From Enterobacteriaceae bacterium RIT714 (GTDB taxonomy: Bacteria; Pseudomonadota; Gammaproteobacteria; Enterobacterales; Enterobacteriaceae): a stretch of DNA of 64,000 nt. Within the stretch, counting starts at the first letter, position 1; each line of letters opens with the position of its first letter. The translations under genes were made by a program, and so were the position numbers. The stretch lies in assembly GCA_009668015.1 (NCBI GenBank), contig WJYB01000016.1, positions 1 through 64,000 of the forward strand, given 5' to 3'. Shown here in pieces: positions 52,967 through 64,000 of the stretch. The notes under the pieces were generated by a model. It had not been told where the DNA came from. It saw only the letters and a program-made list of their open reading frames with translations, and did no database searches.

Positions 52967-54025
52967 TTATTTGCGCAACGCCCGGCAAATGAGATGTGAC
53001 AAAAGCTCCAGCTGTCTCGCCAGTTCCATGCTCAACCAGACATAACCGTGGATAGGCGTTTCCGACACATTATCCCCCTGATGCTCGCTGATTAACTGCC
53101 TTAGCTCAGCAACGATTTCATTCAGTCGCTCGGTATTGGCGAGAATCGGCTGTGGATTACCTTCATAAAGCGCGTGAGCGATGGTGAGCAGCGTTTGCTG
53201 CGTCATCTGCTGCGTCTCCTTCAGGGTATGCGCATTCAGCAGGACAAAGTGACTGGCGCGCGATGCCCAGTGGGCATTGATCTGCAACTCAAGTATGCAC
53301 ACCAGATTACGACTGACGGTCTGGATCGCCTCGAAGATTGATTTCTGAATGCGCGTCTCTTTGCTGGCGGGAGTGATAATTCCGCGCATTTTCACAACGT
53401 CATTGAGAATTTTTTGCAGGTGCTTTTCGAGCCGAGGCCGCTCGACCAGATTAGGCGAGAAACCGGCCTGATAAACGCGGTTAAACGCGGTGACGTAGTG
53501 AGCCATCTGAATACGCCAATGAATAAAGGCACGCTGCGGCCAGATACCGGTAAAGAGCATCGCCAAAAGCGATCCCAGAATCACGTCCCCGCTTCGCCAT
53601 AGCGCTGTTGCCATGTCGCCTGCCGGGGCGCCAATGACGACCGACAGCGTGATCCCAATCAGCAGCGCCTGATAAGGTTTTTTACCCAGTGCCAGCCAGC
53701 CGCACAGGAACATCGCACCCGCGCACCAGATCAGCATAATCGGCAGGGAGATCAGCTCAAGCCTGAGCGCAATCAACCCTAACGCAGAACCAAAGATCGT
53801 ACCGCCAATACGCTCAAACGCGCGCGGAACCACGTTTCCCCAGAAAGAGATCGGTCCCATAATCACCACCAGCGTGATCAGTGGCCAGGTTCCTTCGGGA
53901 ATATGCAGCAGACGCACCAGCAAAAAGGTGAGAATGAACGCCAGCGCAATACGGCAACCATGCACGACACGGTAATGGCGATACAAACGGATCTCAAAAA
54001 GGGTTAATGATTTGTCGGGACGCAC
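52967..54025 (-). CDS. yeeA: YeeA, FUSC-family inner-membrane protein
   Basis: 352 aa from GTG 54025, which gives the E. coli YeeA length and aligns with its DKSL start; the frame is open to an ATG at 54049. Six N-terminal TM helices in the fusaric-acid-resistance-like arrangement, with GPISFWGNVVPRAFERIGGT and SGDVILGSLLAMLFTGIWPQRAF, and a cytosolic helical C-terminus ending LLSHLICRALRK. Transport substrate unknown. Confidence 0.92.
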   Translation of the reverse strand: MRPDKSLTLFEIRLYRHYRVVHGCRIALAFILTFLLVRLLHIPEGTWPLITLVVIMGPISFWGNVVPRAFERIGGTIFGSALGLIALRLELISLPIMLIWCAGAMFLCGWLALGKKPYQALLIGITLSVVIGAPAGDMATALWRSGDVILGSLLAMLFTGIWPQRAFIHWRIQMAHYVTAFNRVYQAGFSPNLVERPRLEKHLQKILNDVVKMRGIITPASKETRIQKSIFEAIQTVSRNLVCILELQINAHWASRASHFVLLNAHTLKETQQMTQQTLLTIAHALYEGNPQPILANTERLNEIVAELRQLISEHQGDNVSETPIHGYVWLSMELARQLELLSHLICRALRK

Positions 54026-54126
54026 ACCCGCTCTCCATCTACACGGCAAATCACAATTGTACTGGGTTTTCTGCCAGACGCATCACGTCCGACAGCAAAA
54101 CCCCGTAAATACCAGGAAATTAAGGA

Positions 54127-54600
54127 TTACCCGGCCTTGTTTTGTACCGGAACGTACATTTCGATATCCCAGTACCCTTCGGCGTTACCGTCATTCAGAT
54201 AGCGCTCGAAACAGGGTTTAGGGGCAATCTCATAATGGTGGTCTTGCAGAAGACTGTTGAAGAAGCTGTACCAGGGGGTCGCAAAATCGTGGTTTTCGAC
54301 GCGGGCGGTGGCGACGGCATAGTCACCGGCGGCCACTTCGGTGAGGATCACCCCTTCGCTGTTGGCGGGAATAACAAAGTCGTCCGCGACGGTCACAACC
54401 GTATCGCAGCGCAGTTTTTCAGCGGGCACTTCATCCGGATTATCGTAGTAGACCGCCAACCATTCGAGAGGCTGAATGTGGTGACCATCAACCCACATCG
54501 TCAGCTGCTCAAAACCTGTCTTAACGGTTTTTTCCCACGGGCCAACCAGATGAAAACCGGCGATCTTACGCTTTTGCTGCTGCTTAATGCTGTAGTCCAT
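54127..54600 (-). CDS. sbmC: SbmC (GyrI), DNA gyrase inhibitor
   Basis: 157 aa from ATG 54600 ([15 protein letters not shown]), the usual SbmC start. GyrI-like single SRPBCC/SOUL-type domain with [11 protein letters not shown] at the end. It protects gyrase from microcin B17, CcdB and quinolones. A LexA box sits just upstream, so it belongs to the SOS regulon, as in E. coli. Confidence 0.95.
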   Translation of the reverse strand: MDYSIKQQQKRKIAGFHLVGPWEKTVKTGFEQLTMWVDGHHIQPLEWLAVYYDNPDEVPAEKLRCDTVVTVADDFVIPANSEGVILTEVAAGDYAVATARVENHDFATPWYSFFNSLLQDHHYEIAPKPCFERYLNDGNAEGYWDIEMYVPVQNKAG

Positions 54601-54615
54601 GCTGCCTCCGTTTAT

Positions 54616-54635
54616 TACTGTATATATATACACGA
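54616..54635 (-). promoter_or_regulatory. LexA (SOS) box of sbmC
   Basis: TACTGTATATATATACACGA, matching TACTG(TA)5CAGTA in all but two positions in one half; it lies 16-35 bp upstream of the sbmC ATG. Confidence 0.85.
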
Positions 54636-54732
54636 TAAAGCAGATGATGAATGTCCGGCAATCAGGACGTGTTTATTATGTGAGCAGACTCGCAGGAGCG
54701 CCAGTCTGCTCTTTTTGATCTGTTTAGGCCCG

Positions 54733-55899
54733 TCAGGCTTTGTGATGCAGATAGTCGCTGAGACGGGAGAACATACCGCCTTTACCGACACTTTCCAGCG
54801 TCACCAGCGGCCAGTGCGCAACAATTTTGTCCCGGTCATACAACTCAATTTCGCCCACCCGCTGATGCGCAGCGATTGGCGCTTCCAGCTCTTTTTTATC
54901 GAGCACGTATTTGGCTTTGATATTGGCGACTTCAGCTTTTGGCAACGCCAGCCAAAAATCCTGATCCGTACCCAACGAAATCCTTTCTTTGTCGCCGTAC
55001 CAGATGCGTTCCGTCCCCACTTGTTTGCCGTTGCGCAAGATCTGGACGGTGTCGAAATTTTGCTGGCCCCAGTGCAGTAGCTTACGGGCCTGATCTTCCC
55101 GACCTTTCGGACTTTCCGCGCCCATGATCACCGCAATCAAGCGGCGCTGACCGTCTACCGCCGAGGCAATAAGATTGAAACCAGCCCCGGAAGTGTGACC
55201 GGTCTTCAGGCCATCAACATTCATGGTTTTATCCCACAGCAGACCATTACGGTTTTGCTGAGTGATACCATTCCAGGTCAGGCTCTTTTCACTGTACATA
55301 TGATAGAACTCTGGCTCACCGTGAATGATGGCGCGCGAGAGTACAGCGAGATCGTAGGCTGAACTGTGCTGTCCTGGCGCATCCAGCCCGTGGACCGTTT
55401 CGAAGTGCGTGTCGTGCAGATTCAGCTTTTGCACGTAATCATTCATCATCTTGACGAACTGCGGCTGGCCGCCAGCCACGTGATCGGCAAGCGCCACACA
55501 GGCGTCGTTACCGGAATCTACAATCAGGCCCCGGCTCAGATCGCGGACGGAAACACGATCCCCTGCTTTCAAAAACATCAGCGATGAGCCGTCAAATTTC
55601 GGGTTACCTTTCGCCCAGGCATCGCGCCCGACGGTCACCATGTCGTCCGGCGTAATACGATGACTGTCGATTGCACGATCAACCACGTAGCCCGTCATCA
55701 GTTTGGTAAGACTGGCCGGATTGCGCTGTTGATGTTCGTTGCCTGCCGTTAGTATCTGACCAGTAGTGTAATCCATCAGCACCCATGAGCCTGCCTGGAT
55801 GGCGGGCGGCTGCGGTGAATAATCCAGCGGATTGGCAGCCAAGGCGGAAGTGATACTCGAAGCGAGTAAAGAAACAGCAATAAACAGACGGCGTTTCAA
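54733..55899 (-). CDS. dacD: DacD (PBP6b), D-alanyl-D-alanine carboxypeptidase
   Basis: 388 aa. Signal peptide cleaved at ALA-AN (~22). Active-site tetrad SLTK (63-66), SGN in VDSGNDACVAL and KTG in LKTGHTSGAG. C-terminal beta domain ending in an amphipathic helix (GMFSRLSDYLHHKA) for membrane association. It trims peptidoglycan pentapeptides. Order sbmC-dacD-sbcB as in E. coli. Confidence 0.95.
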   Translation of the reverse strand: MKRRLFIAVSLLASSITSALAANPLDYSPQPPAIQAGSWVLMDYTTGQILTAGNEHQQRNPASLTKLMTGYVVDRAIDSHRITPDDMVTVGRDAWAKGNPKFDGSSLMFLKAGDRVSVRDLSRGLIVDSGNDACVALADHVAGGQPQFVKMMNDYVQKLNLHDTHFETVHGLDAPGQHSSAYDLAVLSRAIIHGEPEFYHMYSEKSLTWNGITQQNRNGLLWDKTMNVDGLKTGHTSGAGFNLIASAVDGQRRLIAVIMGAESPKGREDQARKLLHWGQQNFDTVQILRNGKQVGTERIWYGDKERISLGTDQDFWLALPKAEVANIKAKYVLDKKELEAPIAAHQRVGEIELYDRDKIVAHWPLVTLESVGKGGMFSRLSDYLHHKA

Positions 55900-56097
55900 C
55901 GATATATCCTCAGGTCATTTAAAATCGTTGACCTTTTTACGGAAGTTCTCGCCGCGTTACCTGGCTAAATTGCAAAAAAATGTGACTGCCAGCACATTTA
56001 TCCCGGAAGATGGCTCGCAAATCTGACGCCCAAACACGCTTTTTGTTCGGCGAGCCGTCGCTGATGGTTTACCATAGCAAAGCAACTTATCAACAGG
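55900..56097. other. Divergent dacD-sbcB promoter region
   Basis: About 200 bp between divergent genes. Only short reading frames without family signal; presumably promoters for both genes. No operator recognised. Confidence 0.4.
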
Positions 56098-57534
56098 ATG
56101 GTACTTTTGGTGTCTGATTCCGCTGCGCTCCCCACATTCCTCTTCCACGATTACGAAACCTTTGGCACCAGCCCGTCGCTGGACCGGCCATCGCAGTTTG
56201 CGGCGATCCGCACCGATGCCGATTTCAACATCATTGGCGAGCCGGACGTTTTTTACTGTAAACCTGCCGATGATTACCTGCCGCAACCGGGCGCGGTCAT
56301 GGTGACCGGGATTACGCCGCAGGAAGCGCGTGAGAAAGGGGTTATCGAGGCTGAATTTGCCCGTCGTATTCACGATCTCTTTACCGTGCCGAATACGTGT
56401 ATTGTTGGCTACAACAACATCCGCTTTGATGATGAAGTGACGCGCAACGTGCTGTATCGGAATTTCTACGACCCCTACGCCTGGAGCTGGCAAAACCGTA
56501 ACTCACGCTGGGATTTGCTGGATGTGATGCGTGCCTGTTATGCCCTGCGTCCTGAGGGGATCACCTGGCCCGAAAACGATGACGGTTTACCCAGCTTTCG
56601 TCTGGAGCATTTGACCCGCGCCAACGGCGTTGAGCACAGTAACGCCCACGATGCGATGGCCGACGTATACGCCACTATCGCCATGGCAAAACAGGTGAAA
56701 ACCGCACAACCTAAACTGTTTGAGTATCTTCTTAGCCATCGCAGTAAACAGAAGCTGATGACGCTGATTGATATCCCACAGATGAAACCGCTGGTGCATA
56801 TCTCCGGGATGTTTGGCGCATGGCGCGGAAACACCAGCTGGGTAGCACCGCTGGCGTGGCACCCGGATAACCGTAATGCGGTGATTATGGTCGATCTGGC
56901 GGGTGACGTGACGCCACTCCTTGAACTGGACAGCGACGCCCTGCGCGAGCGTTTGTACACCCCGAAAAGCGAGTTGGGTGATAGCGCAGCCGTGCCCGTT
57001 AAGCTGGTGCATATCAATAAGTGTCCGGTTTTGGCTCAGGCAAATACCCTGCGCCCGGAAGATGCCGATCGACTCGGCGTTAACCGCCAGCAGTGTCTCG
57101 ATAATCTGAAGGTGCTGCGCGATAACCCGCAGATTCGCGATAAAGTGGTGGCTATCTTTGCTGAGGCTGAACCGTTTACACCGTCGGATAACGTTGACGC
57201 ACAGCTCTATAACGGCTTTTTCAGCGATGCCGATCGGGCTGCGATGAATATCGTCCTCCAGACTGAACCGCGCAATTTGCCTGCGCTGGATATCACTTTT
57301 GCCGATAAGCGGATTGAAAAGCTGATGTTTAACTATCGGGCGCGTAACTTCCCGGGCACGCTGGATGAAACCGAGCAGGCGCGCTGGTTGCAGCATCGCC
57401 GCAACGTCTTTACGCCTGAGTTTTTGCAAAGCTACGCGCAGGAACTGGAGATGCTTTATACGCAGTATGAAGGGAATACCGAGAAACAGACGTTGCTGAA
57501 AGCGTTGTATCAATACGCGCAGGAAATCGTCTGA
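56098..57534 (+). CDS. sbcB: Exodeoxyribonuclease I
   Basis: 478 aa (E. coli 475). DEDDh 3'-5' exonuclease of single-stranded DNA: Exo I motif HDYETFG (D18, E20), Exo II NNIRFDDEVTR, Exo III with HDAMADVYAT. The SH3-like and C-terminal helical domains are complete to YAQEIV. ATG 56098 is used; a GTG at 56113 is an alternative. E. coli yeeD/yeeE, which follow sbcB there, are absent. Confidence 0.96.
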   Translation: MVLLVSDSAALPTFLFHDYETFGTSPSLDRPSQFAAIRTDADFNIIGEPDVFYCKPADDYLPQPGAVMVTGITPQEAREKGVIEAEFARRIHDLFTVPNTCIVGYNNIRFDDEVTRNVLYRNFYDPYAWSWQNRNSRWDLLDVMRACYALRPEGITWPENDDGLPSFRLEHLTRANGVEHSNAHDAMADVYATIAMAKQVKTAQPKLFEYLLSHRSKQKLMTLIDIPQMKPLVHISGMFGAWRGNTSWVAPLAWHPDNRNAVIMVDLAGDVTPLLELDSDALRERLYTPKSELGDSAAVPVKLVHINKCPVLAQANTLRPEDADRLGVNRQQCLDNLKVLRDNPQIRDKVVAIFAEAEPFTPSDNVDAQLYNGFFSDADRAAMNIVLQTEPRNLPALDITFADKRIEKLMFNYRARNFPGTLDETEQARWLQHRRNVFTPEFLQSYAQELEMLYTQYEGNTEKQTLLKALYQYAQEIV

Positions 57535-57550
57535 CAAAACCAGGATATAA

Positions 57551-57580
57551 AAAAACCGGAGACATCATCTCCGGTTTTTT
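57551..57580. terminator. Bidirectional terminator sbcB / plaP
   Basis: AAAAAACCGGAGA / TCTCCGGTTTTTT stem with A and T runs, between convergent genes. Confidence 0.88.
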
Positions 57581-57597
57581 ATTTGTGCATTCGCTAA

Positions 57598-58959
57598 TTA
57601 CTGAGCGATGTCTTCGTATTGTGGAACCGGGTTGCGGAAGCTTTTGGTCACGCAAGCCAGGTAAACCAGGCCAATACCGCCCCAAATCAGACCCAGAATC
57701 ATAGAGCTTTCTTCCAGGTTGACCCACAGCGCACCCACGGTCAACGCGCCACACATCGGCAGAACCAGGTAGTTGAAGTGGTCTTTCAGCGTTTTGTTAC
57801 GCTTCTCACGGATCCAGAACTGAGAGATCACAGAGAGGTTAACAAAGGTAAACGCCACCAGCGCACCGAAGTTGATCAACGCGGTTGCGGTCACCAGGTC
57901 AAATTTAATGGCCAGCAGAGCAATTGCGCCAACAAGCAGTACGTTCCAGGCCGGAGTACGCCATTTCGGATGAATGTAGCCGAAGAAGCGAGTCGGGAAC
58001 ACGCCGTCGCGACCCATCACGTACATCAGACGCGAAACACCTGCGTGCGCAGCCATCCCCGATGCCAGTACGGTCACGCTGGAGAAGATCAGCACGCCCC
58101 ACTGGAAGGTTTTACCGGCTACATACAGCATGATTTCAGGCTGAGAAGCGTCCGGATCCTTAAAGCGAGAGATGTCCGGGAAGTACAGCTGCAGGAAGTA
58201 AGATGCCCCAATGAACACCATGCCGCCCAGCAGTGCGGTCAGCAGAATGGCACGCGGAATCACACGCTCTGCATCTTTCGTCTCTTCAGAAAGAGAAGAG
58301 ATACCGTCAAAGCCCAGGAATGAGAAGCACAGGATGGTCGCACCGGTAATCATCGGGACCACGTGTGCGCCTTCAGACCAGAACGGACGGGTGCTGGTCA
58401 GCGTACCCGCGCCTTCACCGTGAGCCACACCGTAGATAATCATGCCAACGATGACCGCCACAATCCCCATCTGCAGAATCACAATCAGGGTGTTGAAGTT
58501 GGCCACGGTCTTGATGCTGCGCAGGTTAGAGATGGTCATAAAGGCCACCAGCGCGACAACGAAGATCCACGAAGGTACAGAAGGCACCAGCGCTTCGAAG
58601 TAAATTTTTGCAAGCAGAATGTTGATCATCGGCATGAACAGATAGTCCAGCAGAGATGACCAGCCCACCATAAAGCCAACCGCCGGGCTAATGGATTTCT
58701 GAGCATAGGTATACGCAGAGCCAGCAGACGGGAAACGGCGAACCAGTTTACCGTAGCTCAACGCAGTAAAGAGAATAGCGACCAGCGCAAAGGCGTAAGC
58801 CGTTGCAACGTGACCGTCTGTGAGGCCTGAAACGATACCAAACGTATCGAACAGCGTCATCGGCTGCATATAGGCAAGGCCCATCATGACAACCGGAACC
58901 AACGTAAGCGTTTTACGTAATTCCACGCGAGAGGTTTTTGGAGTAGCGTTATGCGACAT
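57598..58959 (-). CDS. plaP: PlaP (YeeF), putrescine importer
   Basis: 453 aa APC-superfamily permease with 12 TM helices ([42 protein letters not shown] in the conserved APC loop). Low-affinity proton-driven putrescine uptake in E. coli, needed for surface motility. Adjacent to yeeY as in E. coli. Confidence 0.93.
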   Translation of the reverse strand: MSHNATPKTSRVELRKTLTLVPVVMMGLAYMQPMTLFDTFGIVSGLTDGHVATAYAFALVAILFTALSYGKLVRRFPSAGSAYTYAQKSISPAVGFMVGWSSLLDYLFMPMINILLAKIYFEALVPSVPSWIFVVALVAFMTISNLRSIKTVANFNTLIVILQMGIVAVIVGMIIYGVAHGEGAGTLTSTRPFWSEGAHVVPMITGATILCFSFLGFDGISSLSEETKDAERVIPRAILLTALLGGMVFIGASYFLQLYFPDISRFKDPDASQPEIMLYVAGKTFQWGVLIFSSVTVLASGMAAHAGVSRLMYVMGRDGVFPTRFFGYIHPKWRTPAWNVLLVGAIALLAIKFDLVTATALINFGALVAFTFVNLSVISQFWIREKRNKTLKDHFNYLVLPMCGALTVGALWVNLEESSMILGLIWGGIGLVYLACVTKSFRNPVPQYEDIAQ

Positions 58960-59232
58960 GGTTATTCTCCTTTACGGTGAATACCGCCGCGTAAGCAAAA
59001 GATTGCCCCATTTTCTGTATTCCTCAGCGACAACAACTGTCGGATTTTAGTAAGTATCTATCCGGTACGAAGCCCGGCCTCTTGATTTTTAAATGGCGTT
59101 TGTGACATGCAAAAAAAATAACCGACGCCTTTTATATCGTCGGTTAATCTCATTTTTTTGCAGCGGCGCATTTTGCCCCATCTTTGGGATAAAAGGCAAT
59201 AGATTCAGGACCCGATCGCGCTTTTCTTTTTA
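58960..59232 (-). terminator. Intergenic region with yeeY terminator
   Basis: 273 bp upstream of plaP. It holds TAACCGACG (59119-59127) / CGTCGGTTA (59138-59146) with T/A runs on both sides, a terminator for the leftward yeeY transcript, and a long plaP leader. No ORF of note. Confidence 0.6.
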
Positions 59233-60162
59233 CTAAGCGGTTGATTTCCCGCTCTCCGGCGCTGTGTAAACAGCAGCGATAGCACTATTTGCTAAAATCT
59301 CATCCCGCCACCAGGCACTGGCAAGCCCGGCGGTTTGCTCATTCCAGCCAACCCACACTGATTCACTGTTGCTTTGCGCCAGAACCTGTTTCTCTACCAG
59401 CGCCCCGCTCTCAATGAATCGCTGCGCCAGATAACGGGGCAAAAAACCACATCCGAGCCCACTGATTTGCAGCTCCAGCTTGGTTTTAAAATCAAAAACG
59501 GTGATCGCCTCCTGATCGTCCAGCAGTTGTGAAGAGGCGGCGCACTCCGGCAAAGAGCTGTCGCCCACCACGATGGCGCGACAGCTTTTTATGACCCGGC
59601 GCGCGATGGGTTCGGGTTCCTGGGCAAGGGGATGATGGGGAGCCACCACGAAGACTTGTTCAAGTATGCCGAGACGAGAAAAGCCAAAGTCGCTCGACTG
59701 CGGAGGTTCATGCAAGGCCCCCACAATAATATCCGCCCGCCCCTGCGTTAACGCTTCCCAGGAGCCGCCGAGCACACCGTTGATAAATTTGAGTCGGGTC
59801 ACGCTGTGACGCTGATAAAAGGCTTCAATCAGCGGAGTGAGTAACGAGAAGGGAAAGGTGTCATCGACGCCAATCACCAGCTCATTTTCCCAGCCCTGAT
59901 GCAGCTTAACGGCCTGTTTTTCAAGCTCTCGCACGGTATGCAGCACTTCACGCCCTTTTTCAAGGAGCATTTGTCCGGTACGGGTGAAGCGGGCGCGGTG
60001 TCCGCTGCGATCCAGTATTTGAATATTGAGATCGCTTTCGAGCTTATGAACGGTATAGCTCAGTGCAGAGGGCGTTTTAAAGAGTTTCGCTGATGCTGCG
60101 GCGAAACTCCCCTCTTTTTCGAGCGCGTCCAGGATAATAAGAACATCCAACAGCGGTTTCAT
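59233..60162 (-). CDS. yeeY: YeeY, LysR-type regulator
   Basis: 309 aa. N-terminal HTH (DALEKEGSFAAASAKLFKTPSALSYTVHKLE) and LysR substrate-binding domain (GVDDTFPFSLLTPLIEAF). Targets unknown to me. It lies between plaP and yeeZ in the same direction as both, as in E. coli. Confidence 0.92.
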   Translation of the reverse strand: MKPLLDVLIILDALEKEGSFAAASAKLFKTPSALSYTVHKLESDLNIQILDRSGHRARFTRTGQMLLEKGREVLHTVRELEKQAVKLHQGWENELVIGVDDTFPFSLLTPLIEAFYQRHSVTRLKFINGVLGGSWEALTQGRADIIVGALHEPPQSSDFGFSRLGILEQVFVVAPHHPLAQEPEPIARRVIKSCRAIVVGDSSLPECAASSQLLDDQEAITVFDFKTKLELQISGLGCGFLPRYLAQRFIESGALVEKQVLAQSNSESVWVGWNEQTAGLASAWWRDEILANSAIAAVYTAPESGKSTA

Positions 60163-60203
60163 GCTCGCCCCCTTTCGGTGTGCGATCGTACCCGCTGGCG
60201 GGG

Positions 60204-61028
60204 TTATTCCAGTGGCATCACCAGCGGATCGGGATATTGATATTCAAATCCCAGCTCACGGCAAATACGATTGCCATCAATCAATTTGCCCTGCCCTTCC
60301 CCGGACGCCTCGCGAAACTGCGGCGGCTCAAGCCCAAGCTGACGGGCCATTGCGGGGTAAAAAAGACTCCGCGCCGGATGGGAAGGCGCACATATATTAT
60401 AGATGTGCCCGCCTTTAGGGGCCTGCAACAACAGCGTAATGGCGCCGATAACGTCTTCAAGATGGACAAGATTGACGCCGTGCTGGCCGTTTGGTGCGGT
60501 CTTACCGGCAAAAAAGCGCCCAGGATGCCGTTCGGGACCGACTAATCCGGCAAGTCGTAAAATATCGACCTGCGTATTCGGCAAATTATGCAGCCAGTCT
60601 TCCAGCTCTTTCAGCACACGGCCGCTGGCAGTAACAGGGGTTCGCTCGGTGTTTTCTTTTACGTTACCCTCTACTTCGCCATACACCGACGTCGAGCTGG
60701 TGAAGATAATGCGCGGGATATGATGCGCCAGCGCGCTGTCGACAATTTCCTGCACAGCCTGATGGTAGAAAGTCTCGCCCGGCCCGCTACGACGCGCCGG
60801 GAGCGTAATCACCAGCGCATCGACATTCATCAGCGCATCCAGATCGTCCGCGTCGCAAACCAGTTCCGGCTCAAGGCGTAACTCGACGCTCTCAATGCCA
60901 CACATCCGCGCGGCCTCAACCCCATCAACCGTCGTTTTGCTGCCCGTCACTTGCCAGCCTCGCGCTGCTAACGACATCGCCAGCGGCATGCCTAACCATC
61001 CTAAACCGACAATTGCGACCTTCTTCAT
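60204..61028 (-). CDS. yeeZ: YeeZ, NAD(P)-binding sugar-epimerase-like protein
   Basis: 274 aa from ATG 61028 (MKKVAIVGLGWLG), which equals the E. coli length; the frame extends 7 codons further. Rossmann GLGWLGMPLA and FTSSTSVYGE (S-Y). Extended SDR-like fold, substrate unknown. The 5' end lies about 175 bp from hisL; the yefM-yoeB pair found here in E. coli is absent. Confidence 0.93.
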   Translation of the reverse strand: MKKVAIVGLGWLGMPLAMSLAARGWQVTGSKTTVDGVEAARMCGIESVELRLEPELVCDADDLDALMNVDALVITLPARRSGPGETFYHQAVQEIVDSALAHHIPRIIFTSSTSVYGEVEGNVKENTERTPVTASGRVLKELEDWLHNLPNTQVDILRLAGLVGPERHPGRFFAGKTAPNGQHGVNLVHLEDVIGAITLLLQAPKGGHIYNICAPSHPARSLFYPAMARQLGLEPPQFREASGEGQGKLIDGNRICRELGFEYQYPDPLVMPLE

Positions 61029-61134
61029 GCGTTTTCTCCTGACTTTCACGCGTCTGTCTTAAGGCTACGCCAGCGTTGCAGAACTGACAATTCATAGCAT
61101 CAATATGAAATGAATTAATGTTTAAAAAAAGCCC

Positions 61135-61164
61135 TTGCGTTAAACAGTGAATGTGGTTTAGGTT
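61135..61164 (+). promoter_or_regulatory. his operon promoter
   Basis: TTGCGT and TAGGTT with 18-bp spacing; the surrounding GTGGTTTAGGTTAAA is nearly the E. coli hisp1 sequence. Its GC-containing -10 is typical of stringently activated promoters. Confidence 0.8.
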
Positions 61165-61203
61165 AAACGACATCAAATGAATAAGCATTCATCGAGAAAT
61201 TAT

Positions 61204-61254
61204 ATGACACGCGTTCCATTTAAAAACCACCATCATCACCATCATCCTGACTAG
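61204..61254 (+). CDS. hisL: his operon leader peptide
   Basis: 16 codons: MTRVPFKNHHHHHHPD. Six consecutive His codons (E. coli has seven, with the first replaced by Asn here), then Pro-Asp and TAG. It senses charged tRNA-His to control the attenuator downstream. Confidence 0.96.
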   Translation: MTRVPFKNHHHHHHPD

Positions 61255-61317
61255 TCTTTCAGGCGATGTGTGCTGGAAGACATTCAGATCTTCCAGTGGT
61301 GCGAGAACGCAAGAGAG

Positions 61318-61353
61318 AGCCCCCGGAAGATCATCTTCCGGGGGCTTTTTTTT
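61318..61353 (+). terminator. his attenuator terminator
   Basis: GCCCCCGGAAGAT / ATCTTCCGGGGGC with eight T; upstream GGAAGA-N-TCTTCC (61276-61293) provides competing pairing. Organisation matches the enterobacterial his attenuator. Confidence 0.92.
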
Positions 61354-61398
61354 GGACCGCGTTCAGACAGGTTAAAACAGGATAAAGAGGACAACCCA

Positions 61399-62298
61399 AT
61401 GTTAGATAACTCACGTTTACGCATAGCTATTCAGAAATCAGGCCGTCTGAGCGACGATTCACGCGAATTACTGGCCCGCTGTGGAATCAAAATTAACCTG
61501 CACACCCAGCGTCTGATCGCCCTGGCGGAAAATATGCCGATCGATATCCTGCGCGTGCGTGATGACGATATTCCGGGCCTGGTAATGGATGGCGTGGTTG
61601 ACCTCGGTATCATCGGCGAAAACGTGCTGGAAGAAGAGTTACTGACGCGTCGTGCGCAGGGCGAAGATCCGCGCTATTTCACGCTGCGCCGTCTGGACTT
61701 TGGAGGCTGCCGCCTGTCGCTGGCCACCGCAGTCGATGAAGCCTGGGATGGTCCTGCCGGGCTGAACGGCAAGCGCATCGCCACCTCTTACCCTCACCTG
61801 CTCAAACGCTACCTCGATCAGAAAGGCGTGCAGTTTAAATCCTGTCTGCTGAACGGCTCCGTCGAAGTGGCACCGCGTGCGGGTCTGGCGGACGCGATCT
61901 GCGATCTCGTCTCAACCGGCGCCACGCTTGAAGCCAACGGCCTGCGCGAAGTCGAGGTGATCTACCGTTCAAAAGCCTGCCTGATCCAACGCGACGGCGA
62001 AATGGCGGATGCCAAGCAACAGTTAATTGACCGCCTGTTAACCCGTATTCAGGGCGTCATTCAGGCCCGTGAATCGAAATACATCATGATGCATGCGCCA
62101 ACCGAGCGTCTGGATGAAGTGATTGCCTTGCTGCCAGGCGCGGAACGCCCAACCATTCTGCCGCTGGCAGGCGATCAGCAGCGCGTGGCGATGCACATGG
62201 TCAGCACTGAGACGCTGTTCTGGGAAACGATGGAAAAACTGAAAGCGCTGGGCGCAAGCTCGATTCTGGTGCTGCCAATTGAAAAAATGATGGAGTAA
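61399..62298 (+). CDS. hisG: ATP phosphoribosyltransferase
   Basis: 299 aa from ATG 61399 ([10 protein letters not shown]), the E. coli start; the frame is open further upstream into the attenuator. Long form with catalytic domains ([22 protein letters not shown], the PRPP-binding DxVxTG-like loop) and the C-terminal ACT-like regulatory domain for His feedback ([17 protein letters not shown]). First step of histidine synthesis. Confidence 0.97.
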   Translation: MLDNSRLRIAIQKSGRLSDDSRELLARCGIKINLHTQRLIALAENMPIDILRVRDDDIPGLVMDGVVDLGIIGENVLEEELLTRRAQGEDPRYFTLRRLDFGGCRLSLATAVDEAWDGPAGLNGKRIATSYPHLLKRYLDQKGVQFKSCLLNGSVEVAPRAGLADAICDLVSTGATLEANGLREVEVIYRSKACLIQRDGEMADAKQQLIDRLLTRIQGVIQARESKYIMMHAPTERLDEVIALLPGAERPTILPLAGDQQRVAMHMVSTETLFWETMEKLKALGASSILVLPIEKMME

Positions 62299-62303
62299 CG
62301 CGC

Positions 62304-64000
<1,697 letters not shown>

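Noticed and set aside
54142..55080. 312-aa plus-strand ORF opposite sbmC and dacD
   Set aside because: Antisense to two well-supported genes with no domain signal.
56587..57537. 316-aa minus-strand ORF inside sbcB
   Set aside because: Codon-bias shadow of a conserved gene; no recognisable product.
61029..61203. yefM-yoeB toxin-antitoxin genes expected from E. coli between yeeZ and hisL
   Set aside because: The gap is about 175 bp and contains only the his promoter; the pair is absent.
61270..61398. Upstream extension of hisG from 61270
   Set aside because: It translates the attenuator; the E. coli-like start at 61399 fits the family and has a ribosome site.

Overview
The window is chromosome of a Gram-negative enteric bacterium, most likely the Enterobacter/Lelliottia/Klebsiella group. 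The evidence is close matches to E. coli K-12 proteins recalled from memory (MtfA, Cbl, Nac, ShiA, Amn, YeeO, TmaR, YeeA, SbmC, DacD, SbcB, PlaP, YeeY, YeeZ, HisG/D/C), in roughly the order of the E. coli serU-his region, together with four identical tRNA-Asn genes. Genus assignment is inference.

Layout. 1-3.5 kb: a dicarboxylate transporter and a class I fumarase behind a perfect FNR palindrome. 3.7-13.6 kb: tRNA-Ser(CGA), mtfA, tRNA-Asn, a four-gene cluster of three SPFH (HflK/HflC-like) proteins and a heavy-metal P1B ATPase, then cbl and nac; nac has a visible sigma-54 promoter and an NtrC site. 13.5-23 kb: second tRNA-Asn, a P2-type cation ATPase, a UspG-like protein, a 36-residue membrane protein, an RND adaptor/permease pair, an acyltransferase and PagP. 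23-29.7 kb: shiA, amn, a large aminopeptidase P, third tRNA-Asn (minus strand) and yeeO.

29.886-51.821 kb is an integrated island of about 21.9 kb at the fourth tRNA-Asn. It has a P4-type integrase beside the tRNA and a 20-bp direct repeat of the tRNA 3' end at both edges, and the tRNA's own terminator is displaced to the far side. It carries a second recombinase, a HigBA-type toxin-antitoxin, an Nlp-like regulator and a structured RNA region. Two defence-like modules follow on the minus strand. The first is a four-gene JetABCD/MksFEBG (Wadjet-type) system whose SMC is MukB-like in length and sequence. Directly downstream is a six-gene operon: sigma-like protein, small unknown protein, ImmA/IrrE-UvrD helicase fusion, triple ubiquitin-like protein, E1 with a fused E2-like domain, and a DUF6527 zinc protein. 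This second operon is the best candidate for an incompletely described system: a ubiquitin-like conjugation pathway coupled to a protease/helicase and a dedicated transcription factor.

52-64 kb returns to core genome: ymjA, tmaR, yeeA, sbmC (with LexA box), dacD, sbcB, plaP, yeeY, yeeZ, then the his operon with leader peptide and attenuator; hisC runs off the end.
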